From the NCBI GenBank assembly GCA_046302135.1, contig JBKCIQ010000050.1:1-43878 (forward strand): a stretch of 43,878 nucleotides of DNA, written 5' to 3'. Of the stretch, positions 8,245 to 17,020 are shown piece by piece. The notes beneath the pieces are model-generated. The model was not told the origin of the DNA. It saw only the letters and a program-made list of their open reading frames with translations, and made no database searches. A program made the position numbers and the translations under genes. The number at the start of each line of letters is the position of its first letter. The stretch's first letter is position 1. This DNA is from AM-1111 sp046302135. GTDB lineage: Bacteria; Bacteroidota; Bacteroidia; B-17B0; Aurantibacillaceae.

Positions 8245-9045
8245 TTAATTTTCGGAAAAAACACATATTGAATCACTGTATTGAAAATACATATTGTTTT
8301 TTTGTGTTTGAAAAGATTTTGAAATTGTGTCTTGTACTTCTGGTGTTTCCTCTTTAAACTCCTTTATTTTATATGAACCTATTTTGCCATTTCTGGAAAA
8401 TAAAATTTGCTGATCAGTTATCTGAAAAACTGTAAGATCTTTTAAAGAAATGGTTTTGTAATAGGTGCCGTAAATATCAAAAACTAAAACCCCGGTACCC
8501 GGATCATTAAGATAAACATAGCCCTTATTTTCAATAATAAAGTTGGGATGTAGTTCTAATCCCAGAACAGGATTAAGGTTTCCGGTATGAAGAACTATTT
8601 CAAATTTTTCATTAAGTCTGATTAACTCCATGTTTTGCCTGTTAAAAAGCCAGACTCCATTATTGAATGATGTACATGCTAAATCGCATTGCTCAAGCCC
8701 CTTGCCTTCCAAGGAAATGCTCTCGCCATTTTCCGTGAGCTGACTATCTAAGATCACAACAGCAGAAAAATCTTTGTAAAAAACCAAAATGCGAAGCGGA
8801 TTTGATGCATCAACTGAAAAAATATTGCCAAGCCTTTTGTTAGAATACCTTTTCAAAATTTCACCATACCCATTGTATTTAATCAATTCATCTTTGTGGA
8901 TCACGTAAATATTGCCAATGTTATCTGTAGTAAAAAAATCTGACTTCACTTTGATGGTAAATAATTTTTTCCATGCGGTGTCAGATTGCATTGACAACAG
9001 CAGGGCGGTAGTTAACAAAGCAAAAATTTTATTTATACTTTTCAA
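8245..9045 (-). CDS. Exported beta-propeller-like protein, TTG start
   Basis: A 266-aa exported protein. A hydrophobic signal (KIFALLTTALLLSM) is followed by repeated segments of the kind found in six-bladed NHL-type propellers: FFTTDNIGNIYVIHKDELIK, YSNKRLGNIFSVD, and FIIENKGYVYLNDPGTGVLV. No catalytic residues are evident. The start must be TTG at 9043-9045. An in-frame TAG lies three codons upstream and no in-frame ATG occurs before residue 19, inside the signal. This TTG overlaps the TGA stop of the GH3-family gene (TTGA), so translation is probably coupled to it. The propeller call is by pattern and could be wrong in blade number; the role with the GH3 enzyme is unknown. Confidence 0.65.
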   Translation of the reverse strand: MKSINKIFALLTTALLLSMQSDTAWKKLFTIKVKSDFFTTDNIGNIYVIHKDELIKYNGYGEILKRYSNKRLGNIFSVDASNPLRILVFYKDFSAVVILDSQLTENGESISLEGKGLEQCDLACTSFNNGVWLFNRQNMELIRLNEKFEIVLHTGNLNPVLGLELHPNFIIENKGYVYLNDPGTGVLVFDIYGTYYKTISLKDLTVFQITDQQILFSRNGKIGSYKIKEFKEETPEVQDTISKSFQTQKNNMYFQYSDSICVFSEN

Positions 9046-10556
9046 TTTTTTCTAAAATTTGGAATAGCTTTTAATTCTTCAGTTAAAATTTTCGATGTAA
9101 CCATTCTTGGAACCTTGAATTGTCCGCCAAGACGATCATTTCTTTTCAGCCAGTTATAAAATGTTTTTTCTTGAAGAAAATTAACCTTAGGAAGATTTAA
9201 AATAAGATTTTTTTCTCTTTTAATTTTGTAATCAAGATTAATCTCCTGAATTTTTTTATCCAATGTTTCTATAAATTTTTGTTTATCGAAACTTTCTGAG
9301 TCAAGCTCTATAAACCATTCATGACATTTGTTTTCGAAATCGGTTGTAACCAAAAAATCACTAATGGTACAATTAAATTCATTCGCGACTTGGCTCACTG
9401 CTTTTTCTGTGTGCATCACCATAAGCTTTTCGCCAAAAACATTCAAGCATTGTTTCGTTCTTCCGGTAATAATAAATTTAAAAGGTGATTTTTCTGTAAA
9501 CTGAACAACATCACCCAATCGGTAACGCCAAAGTCCGGCTGTTGTACTGATCACGAGTTCGTATTCTTTTCCTGTTTCAATCTCATCAAGCGAAACAGTC
9601 ATGGGGTTTTTCGCTTCAACATTTTCAAAAGGGATGAACTCATAGTAAATTCCGTAGTCTAGCATGAGTAACAATTCTTCACTGTTCTTATCAAACTGAA
9701 TACCGAAAAATCCTTCAGTCGCATTATAAAGTTGCAGGTAACTTATGTTCAAGTGTCGAAACAAATTTTCAAACTGCTTCTTGTACGGAGAAAAATTCAT
9801 TCCTCCATGAAAATAAACTTCGAGGTTGGGCCAGACATCATAGATTTTACTTGCATTCTTTAGTTCTAGAACTTTTTTGAAAAGAATTAGCATCCAGCAC
9901 GGAACACCTGCTATACTGGTAACACTCTCGTTCATGGTTGCTCTTGCCATCTTTTCAATTTTTTCTTCCCACTCACCAATCAACGCAATTTCAACTTCAG
10001 GTGCCCTGAAATATTCTGCCCACATTGGCAAATTGCTGATAACTATTGCGGAGACATCACCAATAAAGCTTTCGTAGTCACCAAAATATTCTTTTTGTTG
10101 TGTTCCTCCGAGTGCGAGATTTTTACCTGTAAATAATTTAGTTTCAGGATGGTTGTTACAATGTATTGCAACCATATCCCGCCCCCCATTGTAATGACAA
10201 CCGTCAAGACTTGTAGGGCTGATAGGAATTAATTTTCTCCCTTCACTGGTTGTGCCTGCAGATTTTGCAAACCATTTTATTTCTTCCGGCCAAAGTAAAT
10301 TTTGCTCACCTTTTCTAAGTCGATCTACATATGGTATGATTGAATCATAGTTTTGAAGCGGAACCCTTTGAGAAAACTGAATGTGATTTTTTATTTTTTT
10401 ATAGTTGTGTAATTTTCCCCACTCTGTATCTTTCGAAGTTTCTAAAAGTTTCATTAGCCATTCCTCCTGAACGTTGTAAGGATACTTCATAAATAATTCA
10501 ATTTGATGTATCCTTTTCTTCATTATCCAGGCCGCTATGTTGTTAAGTAATGGCAT
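9042..10556 (-). CDS. GH3 auxin-responsive promoter family protein (acyl-adenylate amido synthetase-like)
   Basis: A 504-aa member of the GH3 family, part of the ANL adenylating superfamily. Plant GH3 enzymes adenylate a carboxylic acid and conjugate it to an amino acid; bacterial substrates are mostly unknown. The ATP-binding loop SAGTTSEGRKLIP starts at residue 99. Other matches include FTGKNLALGG, the YNATEGFFGIQF adenine-pocket motif, LWRYRLGDVVQF, and the C-terminal hinge region with GRTKQCLNVFGEKLM. The length is typical of bacterial members. The gene lies 9 nt downstream of the asparaginase gene and overlaps the propeller gene that follows. Being next to an asparaginase, which releases aspartate, is suggestive for an amino-acid conjugating enzyme but proves nothing. 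Confidence 0.88.
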   Translation of the reverse strand: MPLLNNIAAWIMKKRIHQIELFMKYPYNVQEEWLMKLLETSKDTEWGKLHNYKKIKNHIQFSQRVPLQNYDSIIPYVDRLRKGEQNLLWPEEIKWFAKSAGTTSEGRKLIPISPTSLDGCHYNGGRDMVAIHCNNHPETKLFTGKNLALGGTQQKEYFGDYESFIGDVSAIVISNLPMWAEYFRAPEVEIALIGEWEEKIEKMARATMNESVTSIAGVPCWMLILFKKVLELKNASKIYDVWPNLEVYFHGGMNFSPYKKQFENLFRHLNISYLQLYNATEGFFGIQFDKNSEELLLMLDYGIYYEFIPFENVEAKNPMTVSLDEIETGKEYELVISTTAGLWRYRLGDVVQFTEKSPFKFIITGRTKQCLNVFGEKLMVMHTEKAVSQVANEFNCTISDFLVTTDFENKCHEWFIELDSESFDKQKFIETLDKKIQEINLDYKIKREKNLILNLPKVNFLQEKTFYNWLKRNDRLGGQFKVPRMVTSKILTEELKAIPNFRKN

Positions 10557-10565
10557 ATTGGAAGT

Positions 10566-11618
10566 TTATTCTGATAACTCTCCTCGCAGATTTTTTACCA
10601 ATAGACTTTTTGTTTTTTTAATGCTGAAATTTTTCCCGAGTAAAAACATCAGCTTTGTAATTGATGCCTCAAAAGTCATATCTGCACCCGGAATTACACC
10701 CGCCTTTTGAAGGTGTGTGCTTGTCTGGTACATTCCCTGAATAACCCTCCCCTCTTTGCACTGCGTGATATTTAAAACTATGATATTTTTATCTATTACT
10801 TTTTTTATCAATGATGTGAACCAAGGCTCGGTTAGACAATTACCCGCGCCGAAGGTCTCCAATACAACCGCTTTGATTCCGGGAGTTAGTAATACCGATT
10901 CGGTTATTTTTTTGCTGATACCAGGAAAGATTTTTAAAACTGCAACATCATTTTCTAGGCCCAAGTGTACTTTTAATTTTTTCTGAGGCAGTTTGTTAAT
11001 GGCGGATAAATTGTAATTTATTTCAACTCCTGCTTCAGCCAACTCAGAATAATTGGGAGATTTAAAAGCATCAAAATCTTTTGAGCTATATTTAAACGTT
11101 CTGTTTCCTCGATATAACCGGTATTCAAAATAAATACAAACTTCCGGAACCACCGGGTCACCATTCTTATGCGTTGCAGACGCTATCTCTATTGCGGTAA
11201 TTAAATTTTCTTTGCCGTCCGTTCTAATTATTCCCATTGGCAGTTGTGACCCAGTTAGAATTACAGGCTTAGCCAAGTTCTCTAACATGAAACTAAGTGC
11301 AGAAGCTGTGAATGCCATTGTATCCGATCCGTGAAGTATTACAAACCCTGTATGCTTATTGTAATTGTTTTTAATGATTTCTGCAAGTTGAATCCAGTTT
11401 TTCGGATGCATATCACTACTGTCAATCGGCTGATTAAAAGTGACCGCATTTAAATCGAGGTTAAACTTGCTCAGTTCAGGAATTTGTTCAGATAAGCTAG
11501 AAAAATCAAATGGTTTAAGTTCACCAGATTTCACGTCTTGTATCATTCCAATTGTTCCACCCGTGTAGAGAAGTAAAACTGATTTTCTTTTTTTATTCAT
11601 GATTCTAAAGATATTCAT
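10566..11618 (-). CDS. ansA: Type I L-asparaginase
   Basis: Cytoplasmic asparaginase, hydrolysing asparagine to aspartate and ammonia. The N-terminal nucleophile motif LLYTGGTIGMI contains the catalytic Thr (T22). The second motif reads GFVILHGSDTMAFTASALSF, and GSQLPMGIIRTDGKENLITA carries the expected Asp-Gly-Lys region. The second catalytic position, usually Thr in GTDT, is Ser here (S98), a conservative change. There are two possible ATG starts, 11618 and 11600. The second gives the family-typical start MNKKRKSVLLLYTGG, and the first leaves 12 nt after the preceding stop. No signal peptide is present, consistent with type I. It sits in a co-directional run between the large outer-membrane protein and the GH3 gene. 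Confidence 0.92.
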   Translation of the reverse strand: MNIFRIMNKKRKSVLLLYTGGTIGMIQDVKSGELKPFDFSSLSEQIPELSKFNLDLNAVTFNQPIDSSDMHPKNWIQLAEIIKNNYNKHTGFVILHGSDTMAFTASALSFMLENLAKPVILTGSQLPMGIIRTDGKENLITAIEIASATHKNGDPVVPEVCIYFEYRLYRGNRTFKYSSKDFDAFKSPNYSELAEAGVEINYNLSAINKLPQKKLKVHLGLENDVAVLKIFPGISKKITESVLLTPGIKAVVLETFGAGNCLTEPWFTSLIKKVIDKNIIVLNITQCKEGRVIQGMYQTSTHLQKAGVIPGADMTFEASITKLMFLLGKNFSIKKTKSLLVKNLRGELSE

Positions 11619-11630
11619 TAATATTCACTT

Positions 11631-14600
11631 TCAGAAGAAGGCCCTGACTTGTGCCCCTCCAATATGTACCATTTTATTTCCCGTAGATTTTCTTCCGTCG
11701 TAGGTGATACTGATTTGTAAATTGTTACTTAAATTCTGTTGGTAGTTGATATTCCAAGTTAAATTATTTCCTGTTTTAAGCGCGTTCAGCATTTCAAATG
11801 CTACGGGTGTGTTTTGAGGACTATTAAAAGTAATTCCGATAAAATTAAATTTTGCAATAACACTCCCTTTCCCAAGTTTATTGTATTTAATTTCTGTTCC
11901 AATATCATTAAAATTTGCTTTCTGTCCTTCAGGAGTAAGTTTGTTTTCTTTGGAAGTATACTTGTATGATAAAACTATCCTGAATGCGGTCGATGGTTGA
12001 AATGCAATTCTGGATTCGGTTTCAAAATAAAATATTTTATAATTACGCGTGGTAAAAAATTCGGATAGGTTGGTTTTTGTTCCTGTATTTGAATTTTGAA
12101 AAAATGCCCAGTCTTTTGTAATATTTAAACGTATTCGGAGTTCGTTATTTTCAATTTGTCTTGCATCAAAACCGTTTGTTAGTAATTGTTTATTACGGTT
12201 GTCCGAGTAGGTATAGTCAAAACCAAAAACAGGACTACTCTGATTAAAAAATAAAGCCTGTCTGAAATTATAATTCATTCCAGTCAACAAGCTGTCGCTT
12301 GCATCAGCATTAAAAATATTGATTCTCTCAAGCCCCTGGTTACTTTGTGTTTTACGATCAAGCCTGTATACAGTTTGAGTAACGAATCGCGATAAAAATT
12401 TCATTAGATCTCCACTGTTCTTTTTTTTAATTGCCGAAGGCTTTAGTGTCATAGAATAACTAAACTGATCACGATTTACTTTAGTGTAGTTGTTGGTTGG
12501 CGTCCAAACCCTGATATAAATGGCTTGGTCGGGGAATTGGGCAACTTCAAATTCGTTCAATTCTTTTATTCCGTTTCCGTTATAGTCGTTCCAGAAATAT
12601 TGTCCCTGCCCTGCGGCTACTTCTATATAGGAAAATTCTCTTCTTAATTCGAGCCCGTAGCCCGATTCAATAAAAATTGTGCTCTGAAAAAATCCGTTTA
12701 GAAACCTTGGAAAATATTCCAATCTTCCAAGAAAATTATTGTCCGGATTATTGTTTACGAAATTCACGCCCCTGAACTCCATTTTTCTTAATGTAATATT
12801 TGATCTGATTACATGGTTTCGGTTTTTGTTGAATTGAAATTGTAAACCTGCATTTTGGGCAAAGGCACTATCTGAGAGTTGTTGGGTGTAAGCTTTTAAG
12901 TCGTTTCTCTCTCTGTAAAATAATTTAAATGAATTGCTTCCGGTATCTATACTAGACAAACTGCCTTCCCATTCCCAAAATTGATAAGATTTTGATGAGA
13001 TTAACTGCGCTTCTTTAAAACGATTGTTTTCAAATTCATCCGTATAACTAAATTGTAAAGATTTTATTTTTATTGAAGCGGAACTTTTGTGCCTGTAAAA
13101 TCTTGTACTGATACCTGAGGACGCGCTGTTCATTAAGGAGGAATTAAATACAACTTTTAAAGGGCCTGAATTGAAATAATTACTTAAGGTATGCTTCATC
13201 CCTGAGTACTGATTTCCTTCTATGAATGAATTAAGGTTATATGCAGCATTCCAAATTTTTCCATAATTGAATCCGATATTACTATTAACAATGTGCTGAT
13301 CATTAATTATTATACCCTTGAGGTCTCTGTTCCAATCACGGTCAAATTCTATACTCCTGAACCTTTCAATTTGCGAAAAATTCTTTTGTAGAAATTCATA
13401 ACCCAAGGCGTAATTAAGTTGTAAAGAATTAATTTTAATTGAGTCACCGGGAGTTAAAATATGTTTATTTGAAAGATTGAATTTGATTCCTTGCCCGTGA
13501 TCATCCTTTGAATCGAATCTTGAAAATGTGTTTTTATCATCTAGGGTCAGTACGCCTTCAATTGAAACTTTACCTTCTTTACCCAATTTATTTTCTGTAC
13601 CTACAGTAAGCATTTGTTTCTTCTTAGGAGTTACCAGCTGAATCACAGGTTCAAAGTCACCTTGTGGTATTCCTCCTATAGGCGCAATCCATTTGTAAAC
13701 CCTTCCGTTTGCAGAAGATTGAGTCTGTATATAATTTCCTTTCGATGTCCCAACAAAAGAAAATTTTATTCTATAACTTACCGAATCCGGCGAGGTATTA
13801 TAAACAAAAACATTAGGATATAAAATTGCATTAACCGTTGTGTCGGTTTTTCTATAGAATACTTCAAGCGAATTGAATTCTGAAATTTGAAAACCGGGAA
13901 TTACCGCGCTCGATATCGTGTCACCAACAAGCGATAAAAGTACCTTGTTCGAGTCATTAAGTTCCTGCATCAGGGTTCTGTTTTTGTTATCTGCTTCTTG
14001 GTAAAAATTGAAAAAAACCCTTGTTTTTTTTGTGGTCCATTCTGTGTTGGCATAGTATAATGCTCTTGCGTAATTACGCTCAGCGTACTGAAATTCTACG
14101 ATTATCCTCTTGTCTTTAGTGATTATATTTTTTGCGGTAAATGATACTTCTGAATTATTGTAATCAATTATATAATCATTTTCTTGTCCTCTGGTTAATA
14201 GTCTTCCATCTATATAAACCTTTTCCGTTCCTGATAAAATTATAATAAAATTTTCTTTGTCTGCTCCCGTTAATCGGTATGGACCCTGGTTGTTCTCAAC
14301 GCCTTGAATAATGTTTCTTGCAAATCGGCCCCTGGATACTGCGCCTGAAACCGTACTTGAAAGATATCCTGTGTTGTTTTCTGAAATTTTCAGCATTGTT
14401 TTATTAGTAAATAGTGCGCCTTGCATTCGCTTATAAAAATTCATAAAATAACTTTTAGGTCTTTCCAATTGAAAATCTCCTGCAACCAATTTAGATTTTT
14501 CGTCGTTTAATTGAATAAAAACTTTATCAAACTCCTGAAGTTGTTGTGTATTTCCATCCGGCTGTAAAGGAATATTGTTGTCTGTTGCTGCCAGCGACAA

Positions 14601-15113
14601 CTGAATTTCATTAGTTAATTTACCGCTTAACTGTAAGTTTAATCCGGAATTGACAACCACATCTTGATTGTTTCCAAATTGAATACCTCTGGAAATACTT
14701 CCGTTTTTCGATAGTCCGTCTTGCTGAAATATTTCAGACTTTTTCTTCTGTTCTCTGTCAAAAACAAGATTTATTGGGTTGTCTGGTCTCGAAAAGTCTC
14801 TTGCTAATTTTCCGATATCTTTATTAATGTACTTTTTGTTGAAGTCTATTGGGAAAACCCTGTATTCTAATTTAACAACGAAAACAGAGTCTTTTCTAAT
14901 ACGAAATATTATTTTTTTAAGGGGATCAATTTTACATAACAAAGAATCACCAGGGTTTAAAAATCTGATGCTTTTTAAATCAATACTCAACGTATCAATC
15001 TGAATACTGTCTTTATCAATTAAAATGGATTTTATTCTTAAATTATCATTTTGTGAAAGCAGTACCCCAAAAAATGTAACAAATAATGCGGTATAGAGTT
15101 TTCTGAGAAGCAA
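11631..15113 (-). CDS. Large conserved outer-membrane-type protein, unknown function, TTG start
   Basis: A 1160-aa protein with an N-terminal signal (ALFVTFFGVLLSQ). It is a type I remember only as conserved unnamed Bacteroidota proteins. Residues about 140-240 hold a distinctive block (SISRGIQFGNNQDVVVNSGL, AATDNNIPLQPDGNTQQLQE, VFIQLNDEKSKLVAGDF). A segment around 290-330 reads DGRLLTRGQENDYIIDYNNS and resembles short beta domains of surface proteins. The rest is a long alternation of aromatic beta-strand-like segments ending in AQVRAFF, as expected for a large barrel whose last residue is Phe. The start is forced to TTG at 15113: an in-frame TAG lies directly before it and no ATG precedes the signal. 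A near-consensus -7 box (TATCTTTA, 15135-15142 on the minus strand) lies upstream. Function unknown. Confidence 0.72.
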   Translation of the reverse strand: MLLRKLYTALFVTFFGVLLSQNDNLRIKSILIDKDSIQIDTLSIDLKSIRFLNPGDSLLCKIDPLKKIIFRIRKDSVFVVKLEYRVFPIDFNKKYINKDIGKLARDFSRPDNPINLVFDREQKKKSEIFQQDGLSKNGSISRGIQFGNNQDVVVNSGLNLQLSGKLTNEIQLSLAATDNNIPLQPDGNTQQLQEFDKVFIQLNDEKSKLVAGDFQLERPKSYFMNFYKRMQGALFTNKTMLKISENNTGYLSSTVSGAVSRGRFARNIIQGVENNQGPYRLTGADKENFIIILSGTEKVYIDGRLLTRGQENDYIIDYNNSEVSFTAKNIITKDKRIIVEFQYAERNYARALYYANTEWTTKKTRVFFNFYQEADNKNRTLMQELNDSNKVLLSLVGDTISSAVIPGFQISEFNSLEVFYRKTDTTVNAILYPNVFVYNTSPDSVSYRIKFSFVGTSKGNYIQTQSSANGRVYKWIAPIGGIPQGDFEPVIQLVTPKKKQMLTVGTENKLGKEGKVSIEGVLTLDDKNTFSRFDSKDDHGQGIKFNLSNKHILTPGDSIKINSLQLNYALGYEFLQKNFSQIERFRSIEFDRDWNRDLKGIIINDQHIVNSNIGFNYGKIWNAAYNLNSFIEGNQYSGMKHTLSNYFNSGPLKVVFNSSLMNSASSGISTRFYRHKSSASIKIKSLQFSYTDEFENNRFKEAQLISSKSYQFWEWEGSLSSIDTGSNSFKLFYRERNDLKAYTQQLSDSAFAQNAGLQFQFNKNRNHVIRSNITLRKMEFRGVNFVNNNPDNNFLGRLEYFPRFLNGFFQSTIFIESGYGLELRREFSYIEVAAGQGQYFWNDYNGNGIKELNEFEVAQFPDQAIYIRVWTPTNNYTKVNRDQFSYSMTLKPSAIKKKNSGDLMKFLSRFVTQTVYRLDRKTQSNQGLERINIFNADASDSLLTGMNYNFRQALFFNQSSPVFGFDYTYSDNRNKQLLTNGFDARQIENNELRIRLNITKDWAFFQNSNTGTKTNLSEFFTTRNYKIFYFETESRIAFQPSTAFRIVLSYKYTSKENKLTPEGQKANFNDIGTEIKYNKLGKGSVIAKFNFIGITFNSPQNTPVAFEMLNALKTGNNLTWNINYQQNLSNNLQISITYDGRKSTGNKMVHIGGAQVRAFF

Positions 15114-15214
15114 CTAAAAATGCCTAATGAGAACTAAAGATAATAAGTTTTATTCCTATAAAAATAACGTAGTTCTTTAATTGTTATTGCCTGTATCAAC
15201 TAATTCAATTTAAT

Positions 15215-15222
15215 TATCTTTG
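15215..15222 (+). promoter_or_regulatory. Candidate -7 element for the 302-aa lipoprotein gene
   Basis: TATCTTTG matches TAnnTTTG and ends 16 nt before the ATG at 15239. The nearest TTG (15187-15189) is 25 nt upstream, a little too far for a standard -33 element. Confidence 0.4.
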
Positions 15223-15238
15223 CCCTACATAATAAATT

Positions 15239-16147
15239 ATGAATATGTCAACAAAAATCCTCAAATCTTTAGTGTTTTCTTTAGGTGTTGCGTTTTTTTA
15301 TGCCTGCTCTGGTGGAAATTCAGGTGAAGAAAATAATGCCGAAGGCACTAAGGACACTTCCAACAAAGAAAAAGTTTCCCACGCGCAAATAGTTTTATAC
15401 AACATACCTTCTCCACTTGAAACTTCTCAGTTGTTAAAAGAGGCAGGTGCAAAATACGACGGAGTTTATACTAATCCTATATCAAATACCAAAGAGTATA
15501 AAAGTTCGGAATCTAAAGCTTTAAACCTTGGTGTTTATGCTGCGGATTTGTGCTATGCAGGAGTTTTTGAAAACGCACAGGAGTCTATGTCTTTTTTAAA
15601 AAGCGTTAATAGCCTATCCGGTGATTTGGGCGTAGGATCTGCGTTTAATGAAAACACTGCTGATAGAATCGAGAAAAACAAAAAGAACAAAGACTCTGTA
15701 ATGAGTATAATTTCAGAAGCTTTTTGGGAGGCAGACAGCTACCTCAAAGAAAATAACCGCTCCGGTGTTTCATCATTATTAATTAGCGGTGGATGGATAG
15801 AGGCCATATTCATTTCCTCAAAAATTTATCAGAAAACAAAAAGCGAAAAAATAAAAAACCGTATTGTTAGTCAACCACAAGCCAATGCCCTTAATAGCAT
15901 TATTGCGATGTTACAGATAGAAAAACTTAATCCGGAGACGCAGACCGTGCTTGATGGACTAAAGAAATTAAATGAATCCTTCAATAAAATTTCAAGTTCA
16001 AAAACAGAGACAAAATCTACAACCGACGAGGCGGCGCATAAAACAAAACTTGAAACATCAGGAGGAGTAAATGTAACTGATGAGTTGCTTGCTGAAATCA
16101 TAAAAGGAATTGACGAATTACGAAGCAAGGTGATTGGACTGAAGTAA
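15239..16147 (+). CDS. Lipoprotein of unknown function
   Basis: A 302-aa lipoprotein. The signal sequence ends in FFYAC, with the lipidated cysteine at residue 23, followed by a Gly/Ser/Asn/Glu linker (SGGNSGEENNAEGTKD) that suggests export beyond the inner membrane. The rest is mostly helical: SPLETSQLLKEAGAKYDGVY, then ALNLGVYAADLCYAGVF, and a long charged C-terminal helix (ELLAEIIKGIDELRSKVI). I recognise no functional family. ATG at 15239 is taken as the start; an alternative ATG lies two codons later. The flavin reductase-like gene starts 4 nt after the stop, so the two form a likely operon. A metabolic link between them is not visible in the sequence. Confidence 0.7.
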   Translation: MNMSTKILKSLVFSLGVAFFYACSGGNSGEENNAEGTKDTSNKEKVSHAQIVLYNIPSPLETSQLLKEAGAKYDGVYTNPISNTKEYKSSESKALNLGVYAADLCYAGVFENAQESMSFLKSVNSLSGDLGVGSAFNENTADRIEKNKKNKDSVMSIISEAFWEADSYLKENNRSGVSSLLISGGWIEAIFISSKIYQKTKSEKIKNRIVSQPQANALNSIIAMLQIEKLNPETQTVLDGLKKLNESFNKISSSKTETKSTTDEAAHKTKLETSGGVNVTDELLAEIIKGIDELRSKVIGLK

Positions 16148-16151
16148 CATC

Positions 16152-17015
16152 ATGGAAATTAATCCCAAAGAAATAAAAGTTCCTCAATTGCATGGTTTAT
16201 TGTTGGGCGCAGTTGGTCCCAGGCCTATCGCATTCGCAAGTACCATTGATAAGCATGACACACCCAACCTTGCCCCATTTAGTTTTTTTAATGTTTTCTC
16301 AGCTAATCCTCCAATTTTGATTTTTTCTCCGGCAAGAAGCGGTAGAACAAATACCAACAAAAACACCTTCGAAAACATTAAAGAAGTGCCACAAGTTGTA
16401 ATTAATGTTGTTACCTATGATATGGTACACCAGATGTCTCTTGCGAGTAGTGAGTACCCAAAGGGCGTTAATGAATTTTTAAAGACAGGCTTTACTCCCG
16501 AAGCTTCTAAAACTGTTCGGCCTCACAGAGTTAAAGAATCACCAGTAAATCTTGAATGTAAGGTAAATGAAGTTGTAGAGCTAGGAAATGGTGGAGGCGC
16601 GGGCAATCTTATCATTTGTGAAGTAACATGGATGCATATAAATGATGATTTCCTTAATGAAAACGGAAGTATCAATCAAAATAAAATAGATCTTGTTTCT
16701 AGAATGGGTGGAAACTGGTATTGCCGTGCACATGGAGACGCCTTGTTTGAGATTGAAAAACCACTCACCACATTAGGAATAGGGGTAGATGCAATTCCTT
16801 TACCTATACGTAACAGTAAAGTATTAACCGGAAATAACTTGGGACAACTAGGAAATATCGAGACACTACCTACAAAAAAAGAAATCGAAACATATATTGA
16901 AACTAATTCAGAGCTTCTTAATCTTAACGAATCTAACCTACACCAACACGCTAAAAACCTTCTTGATAAGAATTTGGTTCGTGAGGCATGGCTCACCTTA
17001 TTGATTAAAAATTAA
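16152..17015 (+). CDS. Flavin reductase-like, FMN-binding split-barrel protein
   Basis: A 287-aa cytoplasmic protein of the flavin reductase-like domain family (FMN-binding split barrel). The N-terminal signature GAVGPRPIAFASTIDKHDTP, then NLAPFSFFNVFSANPPILIF and NTFENIKEVPQVVINVV, match the FMN-binding half. SPVNLECKVNEVVELG and NLIICEVTWMHI cover the second half. The C-terminal roughly 80 residues (after TTLGIGVDAIPLPIR) extend beyond the core domain and are common in Bacteroidota members. The family includes flavin reductases, but many members act as uncharacterised flavoproteins, so the actual substrate is open. It is translated 4 nt after the lipoprotein gene and converges on the permease gene. 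Confidence 0.85.
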   Translation: MEINPKEIKVPQLHGLLLGAVGPRPIAFASTIDKHDTPNLAPFSFFNVFSANPPILIFSPARSGRTNTNKNTFENIKEVPQVVINVVTYDMVHQMSLASSEYPKGVNEFLKTGFTPEASKTVRPHRVKESPVNLECKVNEVVELGNGGGAGNLIICEVTWMHINDDFLNENGSINQNKIDLVSRMGGNWYCRAHGDALFEIEKPLTTLGIGVDAIPLPIRNSKVLTGNNLGQLGNIETLPTKKEIETYIETNSELLNLNESNLHQHAKNLLDKNLVREAWLTLLIKN

Positions 17016-17020
17016 AAATA

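Noticed and set aside
13614..13823. Plus-strand reading frame inside the large outer-membrane gene
   Set aside because: The opposite strand carries a continuous 1160-codon gene, and this frame has no supporting features.
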